Below are positions 7,767 to 14,871 of a DNA stretch of 15,670 nt, in pieces. The stretch is from Candidatus Firestonebacteria bacterium RIFOXYA2_FULL_40_8. Lineage in GTDB: Bacteria > Oederibacteriota > D2-FULL-39-29. The translations under genes were made by a program, and so were the position numbers. The DNA lies in contig MFGS01000163.1 of the NCBI GenBank assembly GCA_001778355.1, forward strand, positions 13,538 through 29,207, in the 5' to 3' direction. Every line of letters starts with the position of its first letter. Within the stretch, counting starts at the first letter, position 1. Under the pieces are notes generated by a model. That model did not search any database and was not told where the DNA came from. It saw nothing but the letters and a program-made list of their open reading frames with translations.

Positions 7767-8360
7767 TCATTTAAATTCTCTTTTCTTTATCACCTTTGCC
7801 GGAGAACCTGCAACGACAACACATGGAGGAACAGATCTGGTAACTACCGCACCCGCTCCGACAATACTTCCTCTTCCAATTGTAACTCCATCCAATATTA
7901 CGGCATTAGCTCCAAGCCAGACATCATCCTCAATAATAATACCTTTCTTAGTTTCGCCCTGCTTTGAAATAAAAATGTCAGGATTTTCATAAATATGATT
8001 AGCCGGGACAATAACAACATGGGCTGCTATATGGACATCATTTCCTATAACCAATCCCCCGTGTCCGTACAAAATACTATAGTCATTAACGGTACAATCT
8101 CTGCCTATAGAAATTTTTCCGCCATTTGCTTTTATGAGCGAATACTCATGAACCAGAGTATTATCTCCTATGGAAATTGATGAATTCTCGCGGCTTGCAT
8201 CAATACGGGCATGACTGTCAACGTATACATCTTTACCCAGAGAAATTTTATTTGCATTCTTTATTTTTGAATTAAAAGCTATATACGTATTAGACCCCGT
8301 TTTTACGCCTTTCAACAAACATAACATTTTTTTTATTATAACTTTTACCGATTTCAACAT
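7767..8360 (-). CDS. left-handed beta-helix (hexapeptide repeat) acyltransferase
   Basis: A 197-residue O-acyltransferase, probably an acetyltransferase using acetyl-CoA in the cytoplasm. From about residue 38 to 185 it shows repeated [LIV]-G-x4 hexapeptides (ISLGKDVYV, ISIGDNTLV, ISIGRDCTV, LVIGNDVHI, IIIEDDVWLGANAVI, VTIGRGSIVGAGAVV), the rungs of a trimeric left-handed beta-helix. The external loop ANHIYENPDIF (120-130) carries His122, the expected catalytic base of the maltose, galactoside and WcaF acetyltransferases. The end VVVAGSPAKVIKKR (181-194) is the usual family terminus. The first 25 residues are a basic helix (KSVKVIIKKMLCLLKGVK). The ATG at 8360 has GGGAGGAG just ahead. It sits 30 bp after the flippase gene, in keeping with acetylation of a repeat-unit sugar. 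The acceptor cannot be named; serine or diaminopimelate-type acetyltransferases share the fold but fit the context less well. Confidence 0.92.
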   Translation of the reverse strand: MLKSVKVIIKKMLCLLKGVKTGSNTYIAFNSKIKNANKISLGKDVYVDSHARIDASRENSSISIGDNTLVHEYSLIKANGGKISIGRDCTVNDYSILYGHGGLVIGNDVHIAAHVVIVPANHIYENPDIFISKQGETKKGIIIEDDVWLGANAVILDGVTIGRGSIVGAGAVVTRSVPPCVVVAGSPAKVIKKREFK

Positions 8361-8390
8361 GAACTCCTCCCAACAGTTTTCAAATTCATA

Positions 8391-9911
8391 TCATATTAAC
8401 CATGAAAAATACTTAGCTTTTGGATGCAAGCCTATAAATCTTTCTTTATCTTCCATGCTAAACAATTTAAGTATTTTATAAAATATTACTACAACAACAG
8501 CAAACACCATCCCGACCAGAATCAACCCTATTTTATCCCTAAGATGTATGAAGTAGACACAAGAGACCCCCGCTAAAGCAGCTATAATAGTTTTAACGGC
8601 AAATGTTAACGGATAAAAACCCGTCACTGTTTTTCTCAGCAGGGAAAACTCCAAAATTTGCTGAACAAAAAGGGCCATAGAAACGGCTATCACCGCCCCA
8701 AGAGGTCCAAAAACCGGTATTAATAAAAACAGCAATCCTACATTTATCGCGCCTGATATCATTCTTATGTATAGTACTTTCCTTTCCTGTCTGACAGCAT
8801 AAAGAGAATTATATGTTACATGTGTTAAAAGCAGTACATTAAACAGAGAAAATACAGCATAAACCCTAAAAAGAGATGCGCTTGGAAAAAACTTTTCCCC
8901 AAGCAATGTCGTAATAACCCGCCCGGGATAGGCTCCAAGAAATATTATTACGGGAGCCAGCAAAGCAATAAGGAGTTTTGCGAGACCATTTATTGTTTTC
9001 CTAAAGCTGTCTGTACCTCCTGAAGCTAAAGCTCGTGTCAGAGCAGGAAGGAATATCCCGGCCATTCCTGAGATAAATACCCCGGGGAGATAACCTATCA
9101 TTATGGCACTGGAATAAAATCCTATTTTTTCAGGATCCTTTAACAGATAACCTAAAGCAAGAACATTGATCTGTCCGCTTAAGAAAAAAGTAAATATGGA
9201 GGTAAGCCAGGTAAAAACAGAAAATCTTATTATACTTTTTATTCCCGTATTCTCATTTCCGTCTTTGCACTCATAACCTTTTGAAATTCTATTAATGCCG
9301 GAATACGCCAGAACGACAAAAATAATAACACTGAAAGTAAAACAATAAAGAGCGTAATCTAAACGAGGCTGCATGTTGTAAAACAGAACAGCAACCAAGA
9401 TTACTCCGGTACTCTGAGCAACGATTTTAATTATTGATAAATCCTTTATTTTAAGAACGGCAAAATAATATGAATTTATAAGATCCCTCAAACCAAAACC
9501 TATCAAAAGCAGGGAAAGAAGCCCTCTCAGGTTTAAAAATTCCTTTTCCCCGAGTTTTGAACCTACAAAATCAGACAATAGGAATAATGCTGCCGAAGCT
9601 ATAAAATAAACGACAGCTCTTATCAGTAGGAGTTTTTTAAAAAGTCGAATTCCTTCCAGATCTTTTCCTTTCGCTGAGCACTCAGGCACAAAACGCACCA
9701 TTGCCATTTCAAAACCAAAAGATAAAATAACGACAAGCGAAGAAACAAAGGTCATCATAAGATTATACGACCCGTAACCTTTTGGTCCCAGCTTTCTTCC
9801 GACAATAAGAAAAAACAGACCTGTAAGCCCAAATTCGGCAAATTTACCGACGTAATTCCATAGTACATTCGTGGCAACTAAAGTACCTATGTTTTGTTTT
9901 TCTTTATCCAT
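8391..9911 (-). CDS. polysaccharide flippase, Wzx type (MOP superfamily)
   Basis: A 506-residue inner-membrane protein with about 14 hydrophobic segments spread from residue 12 to 481, the number and length expected for Wzx-type flippases of the MOP (multidrug/oligosaccharidyl-lipid/polysaccharide) exporter superfamily. The N-terminal LVGRKLGPKGYGSYNL-like segment (actual residues IVGRKLGPKGYGSYNL, 36-51) is a hallmark of the polysaccharide transporter family, and SFGFEMAMVRFVPE (64-77) continues it. FGPLGAVIAV (401-410) is another recurring family element. Its expected role is to move an undecaprenyl-diphosphate-linked oligosaccharide from the cytoplasmic to the outer face of the inner membrane, where the Wzy/WaaL-type protein at 13498-14871 would act. 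It starts only two bases after the YfhO gene ends, with GAGGAAAAGAAG ahead, so translation is probably coupled. The C-terminal 25 residues are soluble. Substrate specificity is not readable. Confidence 0.94.
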   Translation of the reverse strand: MDKEKQNIGTLVATNVLWNYVGKFAEFGLTGLFFLIVGRKLGPKGYGSYNLMMTFVSSLVVILSFGFEMAMVRFVPECSAKGKDLEGIRLFKKLLLIRAVVYFIASAALFLLSDFVGSKLGEKEFLNLRGLLSLLLIGFGLRDLINSYYFAVLKIKDLSIIKIVAQSTGVILVAVLFYNMQPRLDYALYCFTFSVIIFVVLAYSGINRISKGYECKDGNENTGIKSIIRFSVFTWLTSIFTFFLSGQINVLALGYLLKDPEKIGFYSSAIMIGYLPGVFISGMAGIFLPALTRALASGGTDSFRKTINGLAKLLIALLAPVIIFLGAYPGRVITTLLGEKFFPSASLFRVYAVFSLFNVLLLTHVTYNSLYAVRQERKVLYIRMISGAINVGLLFLLIPVFGPLGAVIAVSMALFVQQILEFSLLRKTVTGFYPLTFAVKTIIAALAGVSCVYFIHLRDKIGLILVGMVFAVVVVIFYKILKLFSMEDKERFIGLHPKAKYFSWLI

Positions 9912-9913
9912 TT

Positions 9914-12541
9914 TTATCTTCTTTTCCTCGTTAAACTATTAACATAGCAATACACCAGAATACAAAACACCAACAATAATAAAGATAAGGCAATGCCGCG
10001 GCCCCAAGGAGGAGAATACTTCAAGAGAAGAACATTAGAAGTAGCAGCACACTTGACCGCTGATCTCCCCCAATTATCCCTTGAACATCTCACTTCTATC
10101 CCATCAAGATATGCCTTCATCCATGGACGCCAGAGAACATTCACTATCACTGTCTGTGATGGAAGCACAGTAGAAACCTTCACCATTGCTCCGGCAGCGC
10201 TAAAGATCACAGGAAGAGACTCGCGTCCAGAGAATGCCATCGGTTCAACACCCTCTATTTCCCTGACAGTCATATACGGCAATACCAATTTCTCCCGAGA
10301 AACGGCTGCAAGCTTTTCCATTATTTTTTTATCTTCTTCTGTTATCTTTTCAGCATCATACAGGTTTGGATTTGAACACAAAACCGGCTCAAGTGCAGTT
10401 TTGTGTATAATTATCCAATTTATGCCATAAGCTTTAGCTGCAGCAACCGGATCCTTGTTAAAACGTTCACTCACAGCAATATATTCCAGAGTATGCGAAC
10501 TCTGCTGATCATGATAACCGTCAAAAGAAAGAATGCCGTAAACAGTTGCAAAATTATTATTAAGAGCGTATATATAATCAGGAACAGTGCTCTTATGAGG
10601 AGATATACTTATAACCCTGCCATTCCGTAATATTGAAAGCTCATCAGGAAGATTCGGATATGGAGGCATATCATTATAAGTGTATAAGCTGGCTCTTGAT
10701 ATACTTACATGATAAAGAAGCAGAAGAAGCGTCAAACAAGCAAGTACCGCACTTTTATTTACCGTTTTTTTACTTCTCCTTAAATATTTTTCCATAATAA
10801 TACCTGCACTTATTATCATGAAAAGATTAACAAAAGGAAGAAACTTTCCGGGACCTCTTAGTTTATTAAAGATCGGTAAACGTGCAAGGATGCCGGTGAT
10901 CACACCTTCATTTCCCAATGCAAGTACAAAAGCAAGAATAAAGCAAACCATCCATATATTCGTTCCGGCAAATTGTGCAAGCTCTTTTTTCTTTGTATTA
11001 TACGCAAGTAAACACATAAATAATATTATAACCCCAAGGAAACCGACGACTGCAAATATAGTACCGGAATAATAGAATTGTCCCATTACATCTAAATTTG
11101 CACTTCCGGTACCATATGGGGAGTTCGCATTAACAAGCGGCGATGGCAGGAGCATCGAAAGAATTCCACGATAAATACCGTCCCCGCCCATACTAGTTCT
11201 CAAAATTGTCCTAAATTCCAGAAGCTGCACAAGAAGTACAGGCGCAGCAAAGACAAGACCAAGAAGCCCTGCCGGGATGGACCATAATGCTCGTTTAATA
11301 TTTATTCTCCCCGAGAATATCATCAACACGAGAAAAAGAAAAACAAATCCCATTGAGTATATCCAAACCTGCGAATTTCCGGCATGAAAAAATACTCCTA
11401 TTACAAGACCGGTCAATAATACCCAATACTTCGGTTTTTTTTCTTCTGCAAGCTTTATAAAACACAAAAAAAGCAGGGGTGTCCAAACTATCATTGGCAT
11501 CATAATTTCTGCCGAACGTCCGGCTATAAGATTATACCCCGAAAGAATAAAAGAGAGAGACCCGATTGACGAAAGCATATCTCGAATCCCGAGTGATCTA
11601 AGAAGGAAAAATACTGCAAAAAAGCCTATCAGAAGATGCAGTATCATAAGAATCTCTATCACTAAATACTCATTACCAATCAGATATTTGGATATATAAA
11701 ATGCTATATATCTTGGAGGATAGAAGACACCCGAAGTACCAAGACTTACAATTGGAGAACCTAAAAACTGGTGAGGGTTCCACTCCGGAAAAACCCCCTT
11801 TTCTATACTGTTAAGAGTATAGAGCATTACAGGAAGTTCCGTAGCATAATTATCCGCCTGAGTAAAGTAAAAAGGCTCCATCCTCTCAAGCAAAAAAAGC
11901 GACAGGACAAGAAAGGCAAAACCAGCCAGGAGCCAGTGAGATCGTAATTTATTCAGGGGAACCTTTTCCTTTGAAATGCTTTTTAAAAAATAGGCATCTA
12001 AAACAGGTCTGAACTTTTTACGGCGCATCAAAATGCCTGACATAAATAATATTACAGCAAGAATAATGAAACCCGAAGAAAAAACCCTTAAAAATACTGC
12101 TTTTACAACTTCTTTATCTCCCGGCCAATTTATGAGTTCTTTTGCTACGGGAAAAAAAGAATTGTTACCTAGACAACTTTTTTGCGGAGTTAAAAACACC
12201 ATACCTTGAGGTCCAGGTTCTTTTATAAATTCATTTACAGCAAGTTCATATTTCTTTTTACCTACAATAACAGTTACTTTTTCAGATTTACGAAAACTAT
12301 CGTCAGGAACATGAAAGACCAGTTTTTTTATCCACTGATCTTTAATTTCCGACTTTAACTCATGAATTATACCTGTCCTTGAAATATAGCTTGCAATAAT
12401 GTCTTTTTCCGGCACAACAATAGAAACCGGCTCAGCAGCCATTGAATTCAGAATCTGATCATTTACAGCAAGCGCACCTTTAATTACAAACGCTAAGACT
12501 ATCGATAATAAAGCTATTTGAGTATTCTTTCGAGCAATCAT
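9914..12541 (-). CDS. YfhO-family polytopic membrane protein (probable GT-C-like glycan-modifying enzyme) with extra N-terminal domain
   Basis: An 875-residue membrane protein. Residues 8-26 form a signal anchor. Residues 28-149 form a soluble, beta-rich domain expected outside the cytoplasm. A membrane segment (150-171) and a basic cytoplasmic linker follow. A polytopic core of about 11 segments spans 200-614. A second extracytoplasmic domain (615-845) precedes a final anchor (849-868) and a basic tail. The first core loop holds QADNYATELPV (228-238), FPEWNPHQFLGSP (251-263) and GVFYPPRY (271-278), with the acidic and aromatic residues typical of YfhO and GT-C proteins. Near the end, LWRPWMKAYLDG (803-814) and LLLKYSPPWGRG (838-849) match the C-terminal pattern of the YfhO family. 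Bacillus and Listeria YfhO proteins take part in glycosylating teichoic acids from a lipid-linked sugar on the outer face; a comparable step on this polysaccharide is inferred. The ATG overlaps the preceding methyltransferase stop (ATGA, 12538-12541). The roughly 200 residues ahead of the core look unusual. Confidence 0.85.
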   Translation of the reverse strand: MIARKNTQIALLSIVLAFVIKGALAVNDQILNSMAAEPVSIVVPEKDIIASYISRTGIIHELKSEIKDQWIKKLVFHVPDDSFRKSEKVTVIVGKKKYELAVNEFIKEPGPQGMVFLTPQKSCLGNNSFFPVAKELINWPGDKEVVKAVFLRVFSSGFIILAVILFMSGILMRRKKFRPVLDAYFLKSISKEKVPLNKLRSHWLLAGFAFLVLSLFLLERMEPFYFTQADNYATELPVMLYTLNSIEKGVFPEWNPHQFLGSPIVSLGTSGVFYPPRYIAFYISKYLIGNEYLVIEILMILHLLIGFFAVFFLLRSLGIRDMLSSIGSLSFILSGYNLIAGRSAEIMMPMIVWTPLLFLCFIKLAEEKKPKYWVLLTGLVIGVFFHAGNSQVWIYSMGFVFLFLVLMIFSGRINIKRALWSIPAGLLGLVFAAPVLLVQLLEFRTILRTSMGGDGIYRGILSMLLPSPLVNANSPYGTGSANLDVMGQFYYSGTIFAVVGFLGVIILFMCLLAYNTKKKELAQFAGTNIWMVCFILAFVLALGNEGVITGILARLPIFNKLRGPGKFLPFVNLFMIISAGIIMEKYLRRSKKTVNKSAVLACLTLLLLLYHVSISRASLYTYNDMPPYPNLPDELSILRNGRVISISPHKSTVPDYIYALNNNFATVYGILSFDGYHDQQSSHTLEYIAVSERFNKDPVAAAKAYGINWIIIHKTALEPVLCSNPNLYDAEKITEEDKKIMEKLAAVSREKLVLPYMTVREIEGVEPMAFSGRESLPVIFSAAGAMVKVSTVLPSQTVIVNVLWRPWMKAYLDGIEVRCSRDNWGRSAVKCAATSNVLLLKYSPPWGRGIALSLLLLVFCILVYCYVNSLTRKRR

Positions 12542-13449
12542 CTTTTCCTTAATTGAAATATTGCAGTCTCAGACCAAAGATATGATAATGAAAAACATTT
12601 TGTTAAAGTATCAAATATTACGCTAAATCCAAACATAAAGCGATGCTTATCAATGACAGGGTCACCAAAAAACATTCCTCCTGTACCAAAAGCTGCTTCT
12701 ATCTTAAAACCGCTATTTTTAAAGAGCTTCAGCCATTCCCTTCTGCTTTTTTCTGAAACATGCCCCAAACCGGCTCTTCCAATTATCGTGTAAGCATCCA
12801 GAGCTTTCTTTTCTTGTTTATTTACTAATTTATTTACAATAGCTTCTTTTTCTACTTTTATCATCCCAAAAGTCAGTTTTTTTAATATTTTAAATCCCTT
12901 TACGATAATATTTCCATCTGAGTTTGGTGTAGTAAGTACCGCCAGTCCATTTTTCTTAAGTACTCTCTTTATTTCACATATGATCCGTACAGGGTCAGGG
13001 ATATGTTCAATAACCTCAGAACAAATAACTGCATCGAATGCCTCACCTTTAAATTTTAAAGAGGTCGCGTCCATTACATGAAAATCACATCCCGTAAGTT
13101 TATAATGTTTTTTCTTTCTTTTCGCAAAATCTATTTCAAAATCCGAAAGATCAATACCGGTAAAATTCACATTATATTTACCGTCATATTCATTTTTCAG
13201 CCTAAAAATCATCCATGCCTCTCCGCAGCCAATCTCCAGAATATGCAAATTCTTATTTTTACCTGTTTTTTCCACCTCAGCGCCTATTGCCTGTATAATG
13301 GATTCATACCTTCTCCAATTTGCATATCTGTTGGAAAAGGACTTTCCGAAGTAACCGCTGCTTTCTTCTATTCTTCGTTTAATATACAGCTCTTTTTCAC
13401 TGTAAAATGACACAGGGGCATTTTTTTTACTTTTTCTTAATATTCTCAT
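12538..13449 (-). CDS. class I SAM-dependent methyltransferase, 303 residues
   Basis: A cytoplasmic methyltransferase with a longer N-terminal region than the other two in the window (about 70 residues before motif I). Motif I is ILEIGCGEAWM (70-80). The strand-2 acidic residue is in TGIDLSD (D100). CDFHVMDATSL (121-131) carries the conserved motif II aspartate. FDAVICSEVIEHI (138-150) and LKKNGLAVLTTPNSDG (164-179) follow. The C-terminal part contains GHVSEKSRREWLKLFKNSGF (229-248), the usual 'H-x6-W-x3-L-x3-GF' helix of Methyltransf_11/23 members. Trp79 in motif I, where small residues are common, is mildly unusual. The ATG at 13449 has CGGAGAT about nine bases ahead, after a 48-bp spacer behind the polymerase/ligase gene, and its stop overlaps the YfhO start. 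Substrate unknown; O-methylation of a sugar in the repeat unit or at the chain end is the natural guess from context. Confidence 0.9.
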   Translation of the reverse strand: MRILRKSKKNAPVSFYSEKELYIKRRIEESSGYFGKSFSNRYANWRRYESIIQAIGAEVEKTGKNKNLHILEIGCGEAWMIFRLKNEYDGKYNVNFTGIDLSDFEIDFAKRKKKHYKLTGCDFHVMDATSLKFKGEAFDAVICSEVIEHIPDPVRIICEIKRVLKKNGLAVLTTPNSDGNIIVKGFKILKKLTFGMIKVEKEAIVNKLVNKQEKKALDAYTIIGRAGLGHVSEKSRREWLKLFKNSGFKIEAAFGTGGMFFGDPVIDKHRFMFGFSVIFDTLTKCFSLSYLWSETAIFQLRKR

Positions 13450-13497
13450 TAATAATATCTCCGGTTTTAAAACAGCATACTTACATTACACCTTGTA

Positions 13498-14871
13498 TTA
13501 AGTCAGAGCAGATTTTACGGGAACGTTACTGAAATTTTCTCTGTATAAAACAGAAACTAGTGCGGCTAAAAACCAGAAGGGCTCCATAACCCTTACAATA
13601 ATAAAGGTGTTTGCTGTAATAGCGTGAAACAAAAGAGCAATAAAGGAAACGGTAAAACCAAACGAAATAGCTTTAGTAAACTCCGTTTGACCGTTTTTAT
13701 ATGTTTTATAACCCATCTTTAGAATGGCGATGATCATCCAGATAAACAAGGCAAACCCGATTATTCCGACCTCTCCAAGTACCGTGAAGTACTGACCGTC
13801 AATAAAACTGACCCCCGTAACGCCATAACCGGCAAGCAAGTGCTTCGGGAGTTTCACCGTAATAAGATTTCTCCAGCTCTCAATACGAGCCATGCTTGAT
13901 TCATCAAAATTAACCTTCCCCACTCCTGTTTCTATCTGCCGGCCCTGAAAGGTTTCGCGCACACGTTCGGTAATGTTTGCCGGTAGAATTAAAGGCACAA
14001 TAACAACCGCCGCAAGTAATACTGAGAAATACATAAACCTGTTTTTTTTAGTTAGAAACAGGGTAAAAAGAAGCATTATACCAAAACCAATATAGGAAGC
14101 TCTGGACAATGTTTGCCAAAAAGGCGGCATAATAAAAGCAAAACCTGATAACGCAAGAAGCTTTTTTATCTTATTTTTATAGTTTAATACAACTGCGGTT
14201 AAAAGCGCCAAAGCCATAATAAAATATCCGCCCAAACTTGCAGGTTCTCCGGCGGTTGCCGCTGCGCCTAACGGATCCTCAAATGGAGCAGTAATCCTAA
14301 CCCCGCTATTAATCTGGGTATATCCGTAAATAGTGACTATCGCAAGGGTTATTAAAGCAGCAGAAAGATAGCGCTTTACATCTTTCTCGTCTTTTACGAC
14401 ATTACTGACCATGAAGAAGAGGAGGAAGTATTCCACGTATTTTAGAACATAAAAAAAACTCTTTACCGGATTTACATCTCCGTAGATTATTCCTTTCAAT
14501 GTAAATATTATACAAGCCAACGTATATGCAATAACAGAAGCATTAAGCGGAGTATTTTTCAGCAACCCGATAGATTTATCAATGGCTATTCTCGCAAACC
14601 AGGCGAACACCACTATAAGGAGAATAAAATCATCCAGACGCATTACAACATCCCGGCCCGGAACGGAAGCAAGTTTTATTTCCGGAGAGAGAAGCATGGA
14701 AAAAACAAGAATATAAATTCCAAACTCTATTCTGAAAAATGCGATTATTCCGACTAACAGTCCGAGGATTATACCGAGCAAGACACCTGAGTTGGCTTGA
14801 GGGATTAAAAAGGCGACAAAGAGAGCTATCAGAGCAAATACCGCAAAAAAAACCAGCTTATACTTAGCCAT
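13498..14871 (-). CDS. Wzy/WaaL-type polysaccharide polymerase or O-antigen ligase
   Basis: A 457-residue inner-membrane protein with about 13-14 hydrophobic segments. One large hydrophilic loop (about 297-360) lies between two late membrane segments, the topology of Wzy polymerases and WaaL ligases. Family landmarks are LSRASYIGFG (255-264), ARIESWRNL (328-336) inside the big loop and YFTVLGEVGIIGF (361-373) just after it. The arginines in these stretches are the kind known to matter for polymer binding or transfer. WaaL and Wzy cannot be told apart from sequence alone. Its position directly downstream of a BY-kinase gene, with an 8-bp overlap (14864-14871), favours a polymerase in a Wzy-dependent capsule or exopolysaccharide route. 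The start has only a weak purine-rich ribosome site (GAAAAGAAAG), so translation probably depends on coupling to the kinase gene. The next methyltransferase gene follows after 48 bp. Confidence 0.9.
   Translation of the reverse strand: MAKYKLVFFAVFALIALFVAFLIPQANSGVLLGIILGLLVGIIAFFRIEFGIYILVFSMLLSPEIKLASVPGRDVVMRLDDFILLIVVFAWFARIAIDKSIGLLKNTPLNASVIAYTLACIIFTLKGIIYGDVNPVKSFFYVLKYVEYFLLFFMVSNVVKDEKDVKRYLSAALITLAIVTIYGYTQINSGVRITAPFEDPLGAAATAGEPASLGGYFIMALALLTAVVLNYKNKIKKLLALSGFAFIMPPFWQTLSRASYIGFGIMLLFTLFLTKKNRFMYFSVLLAAVVIVPLILPANITERVRETFQGRQIETGVGKVNFDESSMARIESWRNLITVKLPKHLLAGYGVTGVSFIDGQYFTVLGEVGIIGFALFIWMIIAILKMGYKTYKNGQTEFTKAISFGFTVSFIALLFHAITANTFIIVRVMEPFWFLAALVSVLYRENFSNVPVKSALT

Noticed and set aside
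9993..10430. Plus-strand open frame of 145 codons
   Set aside because: It is antisense to the C-terminal domain of the YfhO protein, shows no family motif and has no convincing ribosome site.
11295..11486. Minus-strand 63-codon frame inside the YfhO gene
   Set aside because: It overlaps the membrane core of the YfhO protein in another frame and shows no plausible domain.
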